A stretch of DNA of 49,003 nucleotides from an uncultured Lachnospiraceae bacterium (lineage in GTDB: Bacteria > Bacillota > Clostridia > Lachnospirales > Lachnospiraceae), in NCBI GenBank assembly GCA_910588655.1, contig CAJUPJ010000027.1:1-49003 (forward strand), written 5' to 3'. The translations under genes were made by a program, and so were the position numbers. Shown here in pieces: positions 27,670 through 37,257 of the stretch. Positions within the stretch are counted from its first letter, which is position 1. Every line of letters starts with the position of its first letter. Under the pieces are notes generated by a model, which had not been told where the DNA came from, made no database searches, and saw nothing but the letters and a program-made list of their open reading frames with translations.

Positions 27670-28944
27670 GTGATTAAGAAAGAAATGATAGCAATGTTAC
27701 TTGCAGGCGGACAAGGTTCCAGGCTGGGTGTGCTTACAGCAGATGTTGCCAAGCCAGCAGTTTCATTTGGTGGTAAGTACAGAATTATTGATTTCCCGCT
27801 TAGTAATTGTATTAATTCTGGAGTTGATACGGTAGGGGTACTGACACAGTACCAGCCATTACGTCTGAATACGCATATAGGTATTGGTATACCTTGGGAT
27901 TTGGACAGGAATGTTGGCGGTGTATCTATTCTTCCGCCGTATGAAAAGAGTACAAGCAGTGAATGGTATACAGGTACTGCTAATGCGATTTTCCAGAATA
28001 TGCGTTATATGGAGCTCTATAATCCAGAATATGTACTTATACTTGGCGGGGACCACATATATAAGATGGATTATGAGGTTATGCTTGATTTCCACAAGGC
28101 AAGCAAAGCTGATGTGACACTGGCAACGATTCCTGTTCCGATTGAAGAGGCAAGCCGCTTTGGCGTAGTTATAACAGATGAACATAAGCAGATACAGGAA
28201 TTTGAAGAGAAACCAGAACATCCACGCAGCAATCTTGCTTCAATGGGTATTTATATATTCTCATGGCCTGTGCTCAGGGAAGCTTTGATAAAGCTTAAAG
28301 ACCAGCCATCATGCGATTTTGGCAAGCATATTATCCCATATTGCCATGAACAGGGAAGAAGGATATTTGCTTATGAGTATAATGGGTACTGGAAAGATGT
28401 AGGAACACTTGGTTCTTACTGGCAGGCAAACATGGAGCTTATAGACCTTATACCTGTGTTTAATCTTTATGAAGAATTCTGGAAGATTTACACAAAGAAT
28501 GAACTTGTATCGCCACAGTTTGTAGCAGAAGAAGCTGTCATTGACAAGGCAATTATTGGTGAAGCATCTGAAATATACGGTGAAGTACACAATTCCGTAA
28601 TAGGTTCAGGTGTATATATTGCACCAGGGGCAGTTGTAAGGGATTCAATTATTATGAGTTCCTCATCCATAGGTGAAAATACTGTTGTTGACAGGTCGAT
28701 TATTGCTGAAAAAGTACAGATAGGTGCGAATTGTATTCTTTGTACTGGTGAAGATGTACCTAATAAGGTTAAGCCTGATGTATATTCATTTGGACTTGTT
28801 ACTATTGGTGAAGACAGCATTATCCCAAGCAATGTAAAGATAGGGAAGAATACAGCAATTTCAGGCGAAACTGACATAAGTGATTATCCGGATGGTATTC
28901 TTGCAAGCGGAGAAACATTAATTAAGGTAGGTGAAAAAATATGA
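27670..28944 (+). CDS. glgC: Glucose-1-phosphate adenylyltransferase, catalytic subunit
   Basis: Makes ADP-glucose from glucose 1-phosphate and ATP, the committed step of glycogen synthesis. 424 residues: a nucleotidyltransferase N-domain with MLLAGGQGSRLGVLT, KPAVSFGGKYRIIDFPLSN, GTANAIFQN and ILGGDHIYKMDY, then a C-terminal left-handed beta helix of hexapeptide repeats. The start is GTG with GGGGGTGA just upstream. It overlaps glgD by 4 bases, so the two are translationally coupled. Confidence 0.96.
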   Translation: MIKKEMIAMLLAGGQGSRLGVLTADVAKPAVSFGGKYRIIDFPLSNCINSGVDTVGVLTQYQPLRLNTHIGIGIPWDLDRNVGGVSILPPYEKSTSSEWYTGTANAIFQNMRYMELYNPEYVLILGGDHIYKMDYEVMLDFHKASKADVTLATIPVPIEEASRFGVVITDEHKQIQEFEEKPEHPRSNLASMGIYIFSWPVLREALIKLKDQPSCDFGKHIIPYCHEQGRRIFAYEYNGYWKDVGTLGSYWQANMELIDLIPVFNLYEEFWKIYTKNELVSPQFVAEEAVIDKAIIGEASEIYGEVHNSVIGSGVYIAPGAVVRDSIIMSSSSIGENTVVDRSIIAEKVQIGANCILCTGEDVPNKVKPDVYSFGLVTIGEDSIIPSNVKIGKNTAISGETDISDYPDGILASGETLIKVGEKI

Positions 28945-30062
28945 GAGCAGTAGGTATTGTATTAGCCGGTGGCAATAGCAGCAGAATGAAGGAGCTTTCA
29001 AATAAGCGTGCAGTAGCAGCTATGCCTATTGCAGGAGGATACAGGAGTATAGATTTTGTCCTTAGCAGCATGAGCAATTCACATATACAGAAAGTAGCAG
29101 TATTTACACAGTATAACGCTAAGTCATTAAATGAGCATTTAAATTCATCAAAATGGTGGGATTTCGGAAGAAAGCAGGGAGGGCTTTATGTTTTCACCCC
29201 TACTACTACACCAAAGAACAGTTACTGGTACAGGGGGACGGCTGATGCCATTGCCCAGAACCTTGACTTTTTGAAGAACAGCCATGAACCTTATGTAGTA
29301 ATAGCTTCTGGTGATGGAATTTACAAGCTGGATTATTCTAAGGTGCTTGAATACCATATAGCAAAGAAAGCTGACTTTACAGTAGTAACAGCAGATGTTT
29401 CGGGAAGGGATGACCCAAGCAGGTTTGGTGTTGTCAGGACTGATGCAGATGGCAGGATAATTGATTTTGAAGAGAAACCAATAAGTGCAGATGGTTCACA
29501 GGTTTCAACTGGTATATATGTAGTACGCCGCAGGCAGCTTATAGAGCTTATTGAGAAGGCTGTTGAGGAAGAGAGATATGATTTAGTTAAAGACATTATT
29601 ATAAGATATAAGGGTGTCAAAAGAGTATATGCATATCCATTAGATACTTACTGGAGCAATATTTCATCTGTTGATTCATATTTCAAGACAAATATGGATT
29701 TCCTTAAAGCAGATGTACGTAATTATTTCTTTAAAGAGTATCCGGATGTTTACTCAAAAGTTGAAGATTTGCCTCCGGCAAAATATAACAGTGGTTCATT
29801 TGTCAAGAACAGCCTTGTATCAAGTGGCTGTATTATCAATGGTAATGTAGATGGTTCAATCCTGTTTAAGAAAGTATATGTTGGAAACAACTGTTCTATA
29901 AAGAATTCTATCATTTTAAATGATGTATACATTGGAGATAACACACATATCGAGAATTGTATCGTAGAAAGCAGGGATACAATCCGCGCTAATACTAACT
30001 ATGTAGGGGAAGATGGAAAGATTAGGATAGTAGTAGAGAAAAATGAGAGATATGCGTTATAA
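28941..30062 (+). CDS. glgD: GlgD-type adenylyltransferase subunit
   Basis: 373 residues, homologous to GlgC but with weakened catalytic loops: VLAGGNSSRMKELSNKRAVAAMP at the start, RGTADAIAQN, and IASGDGIYKLDY where GlgC has GGDHIYKMDY. In Firmicutes GlgD forms a hetero-oligomer with GlgC and raises its activity while being poorly active alone. The C-terminal hexapeptide region is kept but shorter than in GlgC. The ATG overlaps the glgC stop. Confidence 0.94.
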   Translation: MRAVGIVLAGGNSSRMKELSNKRAVAAMPIAGGYRSIDFVLSSMSNSHIQKVAVFTQYNAKSLNEHLNSSKWWDFGRKQGGLYVFTPTTTPKNSYWYRGTADAIAQNLDFLKNSHEPYVVIASGDGIYKLDYSKVLEYHIAKKADFTVVTADVSGRDDPSRFGVVRTDADGRIIDFEEKPISADGSQVSTGIYVVRRRQLIELIEKAVEEERYDLVKDIIIRYKGVKRVYAYPLDTYWSNISSVDSYFKTNMDFLKADVRNYFFKEYPDVYSKVEDLPPAKYNSGSFVKNSLVSSGCIINGNVDGSILFKKVYVGNNCSIKNSIILNDVYIGDNTHIENCIVESRDTIRANTNYVGEDGKIRIVVEKNERYAL

Positions 30063-30106
30063 AATGGTCAGGATATGTCCCATAAGTGACCAAAGGGGGT
30101 ATTAAT

Positions 30107-30403
30107 GTGCAGATAACAGACGTAAGAGTGAGGAAAATCACAAAGGAAGGTAAAATGAAGGCTGTAGTGTCAATGACTCTGGATGATGAATTTGTTGTTC
30201 ATGATATCAAAGTCATTGATGGAGATAAAGGCTTATTTATTGCGATGCCGAGCAGACGTGCTGGAGATGGCGAATTTAGAGATATAGCGCATCCCATTAA
30301 TTCAGAGACACGGGATATAATCCAGAAAGTTATTTTAGAAAAATATGCACTTGCTGTTGCTGAATTGGGAGAAGAAAGCAGTTCTGAATCAGAGCATCAG
30401 TAA
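30107..30403 (+). CDS. spoVG: SpoVG family regulator
   Basis: 98 residues beginning with a GTG codon; AGGGGGT at 30094-30100 lies 6 bases before it, so the in-frame GTG at 30086 is less likely. The family blocks QITDVRVRKI, LDDEFVVHDIKVIDG, GLFIAMPSRR and FRDIAHPINSETR are all present. SpoVG binds nucleic acid and affects sporulation, septation and other processes. It lies 44 bases after glgD, with a terminator after it, so it may be cotranscribed with the glycogen genes. Confidence 0.95.
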   Translation: MQITDVRVRKITKEGKMKAVVSMTLDDEFVVHDIKVIDGDKGLFIAMPSRRAGDGEFRDIAHPINSETRDIIQKVILEKYALAVAELGEESSSESEHQ

Positions 30404-30422
30404 AAAGCAATATAACGTATAC

Positions 30423-30454
30423 AAAAAGCGCCATATTCCCTGGCGCTTTTTGTA
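30423..30454 (+). terminator. Terminator after spoVG
   Basis: GCGCC and GGCGC with flanking AAAAA and TTTTT segments form a symmetric hairpin ending in a T run, ending glgC-glgD-spoVG. Confidence 0.88.
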
Positions 30455-30623
30455 TATTTGCAGTTATCTTGTATTTATAATAGCGAAGGCGTGCCCTGCC
30501 ATGAAATAATTCTTCATCAAAAAAGTATAACTGGAAATTACCACAAATATGCTTGCTTTGTATTATTTGATAAGTTATACTTATTACTTAGTAGTAAAAA
30601 GCAAAGGAACAGAGGAATTATAT

Positions 30624-31811
30624 ATGGATAGTTTTGTAGGGCGTTCGCAGGATGTAACTGTTATTGGTGAGCGCCGCCGTAAAATAACGTTGTTTATAAT
30701 TATATGTACAGCCTGTATAGCAGTAGCGGCAGGGATATTTTTCCTGCTTGCACGTTCGTTTATGAACAGAAGCTATACATCATATGAAGTAAAAGATGAA
30801 ACTTCTGTAACTGGTGACAGTTTTGTTAAGTATGCTTCATATGACAATAAAGTATTAAGATACAGCAGGGATGGTATTTCTGCGGTTGATGCATCAGGAA
30901 GCACGATATGGAATGGAAGTTACAATATGGTTTCACCATCAGCCGATGTATGTGAAAAATATGTTGTAGCAGCGGATATTGGCGGCAAATCACTTTATGT
31001 ATATAATGAAGAGGGGCTTGGCAGGGAAGTAGTAACAGACTATCCTATAGTACAGGCATGTGTTTCTGCCAGCGGGATTATTGCTGTATTACTTGAACAG
31101 GAAACATCAAATGTTATAAATATATACAATCCATATGATGTTTCAAGTAAGCTTCTTGTGGAAATACCTACAAATGTTGATGACGGATATCCTGTATGTA
31201 TTGATATATCTCCAGAGGGCACAAACCTTGTAGCAGCCTATGTGTGCGTAACAAATGGCAAAATACAGAGCAGGGTGGCATTTTATGATTTTACAGATGT
31301 AGGAAAGAATACAAACTGCCTTGTTGGCGCTAAAAACTATGATGAAACAGTAATTGCTGACGTAAGGTTTCTTGGAAGCAATAATATCTGCATATTTACT
31401 GATAATGGTTTTAGCATATGGAAAAATGCCAGGCAGCCAAGGGAAACATACTCTAATACATATGAGGAAAAGATTAAAAGTGCATTTTGCAATAGTAAGT
31501 ATATTGGAATGGTTTTTGAAAATAGCAGCAGGACAAAGCCATACCAGATGAAAGTATATGGTCTTACAGGAGAAAAGGTATTAGACCTTGGATTTGATAA
31601 TGATTATACTTCAGTAAAAATGTACGGGGATGATGAAATTCTTTTTAATTCGGCATCTGAGTGTACAATATTCCGTATAAACGGGGTAAAAAAATTATCA
31701 TGTAAGGTTAATGGAAAGGTGCTCCAGTTTTTTCCAGCAGATGGAATTAATAAATATTATCTGGTTATGGATACTAAAATCCAGAAAATAAGGCTTAAAA
31801 ATGAAAAATAA
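30624..31811 (+). CDS. Membrane-anchored propeller-like protein (DUF5711-like)
   Basis: 395 residues with one N-terminal membrane span (about 25-45, LFIIICTACIAVAAGIFFLLA) after a short basic cytosolic head. The outer part consists of repeated beta-strand units (VSADVCEKYVVAADI, VQACVSASGIIAVLL, IADVRFLGSNNICIF) that suggest a beta-propeller. I recall such proteins as DUF5711 in Lachnospiraceae; no function is known to me. The ATG at 30624 follows AGAGGAA. An upstream in-frame start at 30549 has no ribosome site. It lies just before the str operon but ends 15 bases before that operon's promoter. Confidence 0.7.
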   Translation: MDSFVGRSQDVTVIGERRRKITLFIIICTACIAVAAGIFFLLARSFMNRSYTSYEVKDETSVTGDSFVKYASYDNKVLRYSRDGISAVDASGSTIWNGSYNMVSPSADVCEKYVVAADIGGKSLYVYNEEGLGREVVTDYPIVQACVSASGIIAVLLEQETSNVINIYNPYDVSSKLLVEIPTNVDDGYPVCIDISPEGTNLVAAYVCVTNGKIQSRVAFYDFTDVGKNTNCLVGAKNYDETVIADVRFLGSNNICIFTDNGFSIWKNARQPRETYSNTYEEKIKSAFCNSKYIGMVFENSSRTKPYQMKVYGLTGEKVLDLGFDNDYTSVKMYGDDEILFNSASECTIFRINGVKKLSCKVNGKVLQFFPADGINKYYLVMDTKIQKIRLKNEK

Positions 31812-31825
31812 TGCCAATAAAGGTG

Positions 31826-31854
31826 TTGACAAATAAATATTTGCATATTAGAAT
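31826..31854 (+). promoter_or_regulatory. str operon promoter
   Basis: TTGACA (31826-31831) and TAGAAT (31849-31854) with a 17-base spacer, near consensus, 61 bases before rpsL. Confidence 0.9.
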
Positions 31855-31915
31855 GAACAGGTATGTATTTTTAACATACAGGAAATTATTACTATAAAAA
31901 CAGGAGGTGAAATTA

Positions 31916-32329
31916 ATGCCAACATTTAACCAGTTAGTCAGAAAAGGAAGAAAGGTTTCAGCTAAGAAGTCTAATTCTCCTGCGCTCCAGTACACATACA
32001 ACTCACTTAATAAAAGAGTTGTAGAGCAGAGTTCCCCACAGAAGAGGGGTGTTTGTACTGCTGTACGTACTGCCACACCTAAAAAGCCTAACTCAGCGCT
32101 TAGAAAAACAGCCAGGGTACGTCTTTCAAATGGTATGGAAGTAACAAGTTATATTCCAGGTGAGGGACATAACTTACAGGAGCATAGCGTTGTTCTTATA
32201 CGTGGCGGCAGGGTTAAGGATTTACCTGGTACAAGATACCATATTGTACGTGGTAAACTTGATACAGCCGGCGTTGTTAACAGGAAGCAGGCCCGCTCTA
32301 AATATGGGGCAAAGAGACCTAAAAAGTAA
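31916..32329 (+). CDS. rpsL: Ribosomal protein S12
   Basis: Small-subunit protein at the decoding centre. 137 residues from MPTFNQLVRKGR to KRPKK. CAGGAGGTGA lies just before the ATG at 31916; an in-frame GTG at 31907 is part of that site. TPKKPNSALRK and RGGRVKDLPG show lysine at the two positions whose mutation gives streptomycin resistance, so the wild type form is present. First gene of the str operon. Confidence 0.98.
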   Translation: MPTFNQLVRKGRKVSAKKSNSPALQYTYNSLNKRVVEQSSPQKRGVCTAVRTATPKKPNSALRKTARVRLSNGMEVTSYIPGEGHNLQEHSVVLIRGGRVKDLPGTRYHIVRGKLDTAGVVNRKQARSKYGAKRPKK

Positions 32330-32496
32330 TATTCACTAATTTGGGGAAGTGCCGGATTAATTTCACATTAATATAAGTAGAATTAACCTGGTGCGGACAC
32401 AGAATACCGTGAGTACCTATGAATTAATAATAGCAATGTGTATATAATACAGTTATGCTGTAAACATTGTTAAATAATGTTAAGGAGGGAAGTAAC

Positions 32497-32967
32497 GTGC
32501 CACGTAAAGGACATATACAGAAAAGAGATGTATTAGCAGACCCTGTATACAAGAATAAAGTTGTTACAAAGCTTATCAACAATATTATGCTTGATGGCAA
32601 GAAGGGGATTGCACAGAAAATTGTTTATGGCGCTTTTGAAGAGATAGCAGAGAAATCTGGAAAAGATGCAGTAGAAGTATTCGAGGAGGCTATGAACAAT
32701 ATTATGCCACAGCTCGAAGTTAAGGCAAGGCGTATCGGTGGTGCAACATACCAGGTGCCTATCGAAGTAAGGCCTGACAGAAGACAGGCTTTAGCACTCC
32801 GCTGGCTTACCCTTTATTCACGTAAAAGGGGCGAAAAGACAATGAAGGAAAGGCTTGCTAATGAAATTTTAGATGCATCTAATAATACAGGTTCTGCTGT
32901 AAAGAAGAAAGAAGACATGCATAAGATGGCAGAAGCAAACAAAGCTTTCGCACATTACCGCTGGTAA
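32497..32967 (+). CDS. rpsG: Ribosomal protein S7
   Basis: 156 residues from a GTG start, MPRKGHIQKRDVLADPVY. AAGGAGGG lies just upstream, which places the start here rather than at the in-frame ATG 32467. S7 nucleates the 30S head and usually regulates str operon translation. The gap from rpsL (167 bases) is larger than usual and could hold a regulatory RNA fold, though I could not define one. Confidence 0.98.
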   Translation: MPRKGHIQKRDVLADPVYKNKVVTKLINNIMLDGKKGIAQKIVYGAFEEIAEKSGKDAVEVFEEAMNNIMPQLEVKARRIGGATYQVPIEVRPDRRQALALRWLTLYSRKRGEKTMKERLANEILDASNNTGSAVKKKEDMHKMAEANKAFAHYRW

Positions 32968-33015
32968 TTGTGAAGCAGTCTGCTGCTGCAATATTAAATC
33001 AGGAGGTAAAGAGCC

Positions 33016-35133
33016 TTGGCTGGAAGAGAATATCCACTTGAGAGGACAAGGAACATTGGTATTATGGCGCATATTGATGCTGGTAAAACAACATTGACAG
33101 AGCGTATTTTATACTATACCGGTGTTAACTATAAGATTGGTGATACCCATGAAGGTACTGCTGTAATGGACTGGATGGACCAGGAGCAGGAAAGAGGTAT
33201 TACAATCACATCTGCGGCGACTACTTGCCACTGGACACTTGAAGACCATACAAAGCCTATGGATGGTGCATTAGAGCACCGTATCAATATTATTGATACA
33301 CCGGGACACGTTGACTTCACAGTTGAAGTTGAACGTTCACTCCGTGTACTTGATGGCGCTGTTGGTGTATTCTGTGCCAAAGGCGGTGTTGAGCCACAGT
33401 CTGAAAATGTCTGGAGACAGGCTGACACTTATAACGTACCTAGAATGGCATTTATTAATAAAATGGATATTTTAGGTGCAAACTTTTTCGGAGCTGTTGA
33501 CCAGATACGTGAAAGATTAGGTAAAAATGCAATTATCGTCCAGCTGCCTATTGGCAAGGAAGACGAATTTAAAGGAATTATTGACTTATTTGAGATGGAA
33601 GCTTACATCTATAATGATGAAAAAGGCGATGATATCTCAGTTGTAGCAATTCCAGATGATATGAAGGAACAGGCGGAAGAGTACCATACAGAGCTTGTTG
33701 AGAAAATCTGTGACCTTGATGATGACCTTATGATGATATATCTTGAGGGTGAAGAGCCTCCAGTAGCTGATATGAAGAAAGCACTCCGTGCTGCTACATG
33801 TGAGTGCCGTGCAGTACCAGTCTGCTGTGGTTCTGCTTACAGGAACAAGGGTGTACAGAAGCTTCTTGATGCTATTCTTGAATATATGCCTGCACCAACA
33901 GATATACCTGATATTACAGGTGTAGATGATGAGGGCAACGAAGTAGTACGCCATTCTTCAGATGATGAGCCTTTCTCAGCACTTGCATTTAAGATTATGG
34001 CTGACCAGTTCGTTGGTAAGCTTGCATTCTTCAGGGTATACTCAGGTACACTGAATTCAGGTTCTTATGTGCTTAATGCTACAAAAGGCAAAAAAGAGCG
34101 TGTAGGACGTATTTTACAGATGCACGCTAATAAAAGGGAAGAGTTAGACAAGGTTTATTCAGGTGATATCGCTGCCGCTGTAGGATTTAAGCTTACAACA
34201 ACAGGTGATACAATCTGTGATGAGCAGCATCCTGTTATACTTGAGTCTATGGAATTCCCAGAGCCAGTTATTGAGCTTGCTATTGAGCCAAAGACAAAAG
34301 ATGGCCAGACAAAGATGGGCGAGGCACTTGCAAAACTTTCAGAAGAAGACCCTACATTCAAGCACCATACAGACCAGGAGACAGGACAGACAATTATTGC
34401 TGGTATGGGTGAGCTCCATCTTGAAATTATTGTAGACCGTCTTCTCAGGGAATACAAAGTAGAAGCAAATGTTGGTGCTCCACAGGTTTCTTATAAGGAA
34501 ACATTTACAGAGGCTGTTGATGTTGACAGTAAATATGCTAAACAGTCTGGTGGACGTGGACAGTACGGACATTGTAAAGTTAAATTTGAGCCTATGGACC
34601 CTAATGGTGAGGAAACATTTAAGTTTGAATCAACTGTAGTTGGTGGTGCTATTCCTAAGGAATATATACCTGCTGTCGGCGAAGGTATTGAAGAAGCATC
34701 ACAGGCAGGTGTACTTGGAGGATTTCCTGTACTTGGTGTACATGCTACAGTATGGGATGGTTCATACCATGAAGTCGATTCAAGTGAAATGGCATTCCAT
34801 ATCGCAGGTTCAATGGCATTTAAAGATGCTATGAAGAAAGCAAAACCAGTATTGCTTGAGCCTATTATGAAGGTAGAAGTAACAATGCCTGAAGAATATA
34901 TGGGTGACGTAATTGGTGATATAAATGCACGCCGTGGCCGTATTGAAGGCATGGATGACATTGGCGGTGGCAAGATAGTAAGGGGCTTTGTGCCACTTGC
35001 TGAAATGTTTGGTTATTCAACAGACCTGCGTTCAAGGACACAGGGACGTGGTAATTATTCAATGTTCTTTGAGAAGTATGAGCAGGTTCCAAAGTCTGTA
35101 CAGGAAAAAGTCCTTGCAGCAAAGAATTCTTAA
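33016..35133 (+). CDS. fusA: Elongation factor G
   Basis: Ribosomal translocase GTPase of 705 residues. The start is the rare TTG, 8 bases after AGGAGGT (33001-33007); the next residues AGREYPLERTRNIG are standard. GTPase motifs: AHIDAGKTT, DTPGHVDF and NKMD. The domain order II-V follows, with RGRGQYGH-like SGGRGQYGH and RGRIEGMD. Residues are as expected for the normal EF-G rather than the tetracycline-protection relatives. Confidence 0.98.
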   Translation: MAGREYPLERTRNIGIMAHIDAGKTTLTERILYYTGVNYKIGDTHEGTAVMDWMDQEQERGITITSAATTCHWTLEDHTKPMDGALEHRINIIDTPGHVDFTVEVERSLRVLDGAVGVFCAKGGVEPQSENVWRQADTYNVPRMAFINKMDILGANFFGAVDQIRERLGKNAIIVQLPIGKEDEFKGIIDLFEMEAYIYNDEKGDDISVVAIPDDMKEQAEEYHTELVEKICDLDDDLMMIYLEGEEPPVADMKKALRAATCECRAVPVCCGSAYRNKGVQKLLDAILEYMPAPTDIPDITGVDDEGNEVVRHSSDDEPFSALAFKIMADQFVGKLAFFRVYSGTLNSGSYVLNATKGKKERVGRILQMHANKREELDKVYSGDIAAAVGFKLTTTGDTICDEQHPVILESMEFPEPVIELAIEPKTKDGQTKMGEALAKLSEEDPTFKHHTDQETGQTIIAGMGELHLEIIVDRLLREYKVEANVGAPQVSYKETFTEAVDVDSKYAKQSGGRGQYGHCKVKFEPMDPNGEETFKFESTVVGGAIPKEYIPAVGEGIEEASQAGVLGGFPVLGVHATVWDGSYHEVDSSEMAFHIAGSMAFKDAMKKAKPVLLEPIMKVEVTMPEEYMGDVIGDINARRGRIEGMDDIGGGKIVRGFVPLAEMFGYSTDLRSRTQGRGNYSMFFEKYEQVPKSVQEKVLAAKNS

Positions 35134-35164
35134 ATTTCTTAACTGGTTAATTACCAGAAAAGAC

Positions 35165-35193
35165 TTGAAAATTGGTTAATTTTGCAATATAAT
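35165..35193 (+). promoter_or_regulatory. Separate tuf promoter
   Basis: TTGAAA (35165-35170) and TATAAT (35188-35193), 17-base spacer. It lets tuf be transcribed apart from the rest of the str operon. Confidence 0.8.
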
Positions 35194-35258
35194 AGTGCCC
35201 ATAGCATAGTAAAGTGCGGCATTATGTTGCCTATTTATTTAAAGGAGGATTATATAAA

Positions 35259-36446
35259 ATGGCTAAAGAAAAGTTTGAAAGAACTAAACCCCATTGTAAC
35301 ATTGGTACTATCGGACACGTAGACCATGGTAAAACAACTTTAACAGCTGCTATTACAAAAACTCTTGCAGAAAGAGTAGCAGGTAACGCAGCAGTAGATT
35401 TTGAAAATATTGATAAAGCTCCAGAAGAGCGTGAAAGAGGTATTACAATTTCTACAGCACACGTTGAGTATGAAACAGAAGCAAGGCACTATGCACACGT
35501 TGACTGCCCAGGCCATGCTGACTATGTAAAGAACATGATTACAGGTGCTGCACAGATGGACGGTGCTATCCTTGTTGTTGCTGCAACAGATGGTGTTATG
35601 GCACAGACAAAAGAGCACATCCTGCTTTCACGCCAGGTTAACGTTCCTTATATCGTTGTATTCCTTAACAAGTGTGATATGGTTGATGATGAAGAACTTA
35701 TCGAATTAGTAGAAATGGAAGTTTCTGAAGCACTTGAGGAGTATGGATTTACAGACTGCCCAATTATTAAGGGTTCAGCTCTTAAAGCACTTGAAGACCC
35801 TAATGGTGAGTGGGGCGACAAGATTATGGAACTTATGTCAACAGTTGATGAATATATTCCAAATCCAGAGCGTGACACAGATAAGCCATTCCTTATGCCA
35901 GTAGAAGACGTATTTACAATTACAGGACGTGGTACAGTTGCAACAGGCCGTGTTGAGAGAGGTACACTCCATCTTAACGACGAACTTGAAATCCTTGGTG
36001 TTAAGGAAGAGAGCAACAAGACAGTTGTAACAGGTATCGAAATGTTCCGTAAGATGCTTGATGAAGCACAGGCTGGTGATAACATCGGTGCACTTCTCCG
36101 TGGTATCAACCGTGACCAGATTGTACGTGGACAGGTTCTTGCTAAACCAGGAAGCGTAACATGCCATAAGAAATTTACAGCACAGGTATACGTATTAACA
36201 AAGGATGAAGGTGGACGCCATACACCATTCTTCAATAACTACCGTCCACAGTTCTACTTCAGGACAACAGACGTAACAGGTGTTTGCGAATTACCTTCAG
36301 GTACAGAAATGTGTATGCCTGGCGATAACGTAGAAATGACAATTGAACTTATCCATCCAGTAGCTATGGAGCAGGGTCTTAACTTTGCTATCCGTGAAGG
36401 TGGCAGGACAGTAGGTTCAGGTAAGGTTGCTACAATTGTTGAGTAA
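35259..36446 (+). CDS. tuf: Elongation factor Tu
   Basis: 395 residues from MAKEKFERTKPHCNIG, with GHVDHGKTT, DCPGHADY and NKCD GTPase motifs; it brings aminoacyl-tRNA to the ribosome. AAGGAGG precedes the ATG at 35259. The last 18 codons coincide with the attachment repeat of the integrated element; the second copy at 47811 would encode the same end but with Ile in place of the penultimate Val. The gene is therefore intact although it is an insertion site. Confidence 0.98.
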   Translation: MAKEKFERTKPHCNIGTIGHVDHGKTTLTAAITKTLAERVAGNAAVDFENIDKAPEERERGITISTAHVEYETEARHYAHVDCPGHADYVKNMITGAAQMDGAILVVAATDGVMAQTKEHILLSRQVNVPYIVVFLNKCDMVDDEELIELVEMEVSEALEEYGFTDCPIIKGSALKALEDPNGEWGDKIMELMSTVDEYIPNPERDTDKPFLMPVEDVFTITGRGTVATGRVERGTLHLNDELEILGVKEESNKTVVTGIEMFRKMLDEAQAGDNIGALLRGINRDQIVRGQVLAKPGSVTCHKKFTAQVYVLTKDEGGRHTPFFNNYRPQFYFRTTDVTGVCELPSGTEMCMPGDNVEMTIELIHPVAMEQGLNFAIREGGRTVGSGKVATIVE

Positions 36447-36447
36447 T
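36393..36447 (+). repeat. attL: tuf 3' end, attachment repeat
   Basis: A 55-base segment matching 47811-47865 at 52 positions, including 32 identical bases in a row (36405-36436 and 47823-47854). The mismatches are at 36404, 36437 and 36438. It covers the last codons and stop of tuf and marks the left boundary of the element. Confidence 0.9.
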
Positions 36448-36470
36448 TACAATTTATTTAGTAAATATGG

Positions 36471-36502
36471 GGCTTTCGGGGATTTCTCCGAAAGCCTTTT
36501 TA
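36471..36502 (+). terminator. Terminator after tuf (left copy)
   Basis: GGCTTTCGG pairs with CCGAAAGCC and is followed by a T run at 36497-36501. It lies inside the element boundary, so the element may supply the terminator of tuf. Confidence 0.88.
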
Positions 36503-36526
36503 TGTTACAAGATAATTCAAAAATGC

Positions 36527-36555
36527 TTTGTGGTTCTAATTTGGTTCTAAAAAAT
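36527..36555 (+). repeat. Left arm-type repeat pair
   Basis: Two TGGTTCTA words (36531 and 36542) spaced 11 bases. The 29-base segment matches 47686-47714 at 28 positions in the same orientation. It is probably an integrase arm-binding site. Confidence 0.6.
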
Positions 36556-36588
36556 TTGTTCATCAGGAAAATATATCAAAAATATCTT

Positions 36589-37089
36589 CTAATAGTTCTC
36601 TACTGGAATATTAAATGAGTTCATCAGACTATCAATCCATATATTGTATTCGTCACTGTCGATTTTTTCGCTTTCCAGTTCTTTGTTCAATTCATTCCAA
36701 CGGGATATAAGTGATGCAATTTGCGGACTTTCTATGTTAATGGATGCCACTAAACGTCTGGTAGCTGTGTTGACGGAGGTTGAACATTCTACAGGAATAC
36801 CTGCTCTTATCAATTCCATGATTACCTTTAAAATATCTGAATATGTGTTAATGCTCAATTCTTCATTGGGTTTAATTGTGTATCCAAAAAATAATTCTTC
36901 TTTAATACCGATAATGGAACAGAATTTTTGTATTACTTCCATAGGCGGTTCGCTATAACCGTTTTCGTAATTAGAATAAGTCGGAACAGACAATTCCAAC
37001 TTAGCAGCCATTTCTTTTTGGGACATATCAGCTCCCATACGAAAAGACTTCAAACGCTTGTCTACATGTAAATAATGCGCTATTCGCAT
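36589..37089 (-). CDS. XRE-family element repressor
   Basis: 166 residues. A helix-turn-helix domain (about 10-68) contains MSQKEMAAKLELSVPTYSNYENG; the C-terminal helical part is unrecognised. It is divergent from the excisionase-like and integrase genes and probably represses their promoter at 37175, keeping the element quiescent. AGGTGAGA lies before the ATG on this strand. No catalytic Ser-Lys pair of LexA/CI-type autocleavage is evident. Confidence 0.85.
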   Translation of the reverse strand: MRIAHYLHVDKRLKSFRMGADMSQKEMAAKLELSVPTYSNYENGYSEPPMEVIQKFCSIIGIKEELFFGYTIKPNEELSINTYSDILKVIMELIRAGIPVECSTSVNTATRRLVASINIESPQIASLISRWNELNKELESEKIDSDEYNIWIDSLMNSFNIPVENY

Positions 37090-37174
37090 ATTCTCACCTC
37101 ACATTGGATTTTTAATTATTATACCACGATTTCAACAAAAATAAATAAAAATATTTAAAATTTAATATTTTTAC

Positions 37175-37203
37175 TTGACATATCTAAAAACAAATATTAT
37201 GAT
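37175..37203 (+). promoter_or_regulatory. Promoter of the excisionase/integrase genes
   Basis: TTGACA (37175-37180) and TATGAT (37198-37203) with a 17-base spacer, between the divergent repressor and excisionase-like genes. Confidence 0.8.
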
Positions 37204-37257
37204 AAAAATACAAGAAATTAAATATTTCTATTAAAATTCAAATTATAGGAGGGCTAA

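Noticed and set aside
30461..30512. Possible third copy of the hairpin repeat (CAGTTATCTTGT, then a GTGCC..GCCA..GAA block)
   Set aside because: Similarity is too low and the hairpin is not formed, so it is not listed as a copy.
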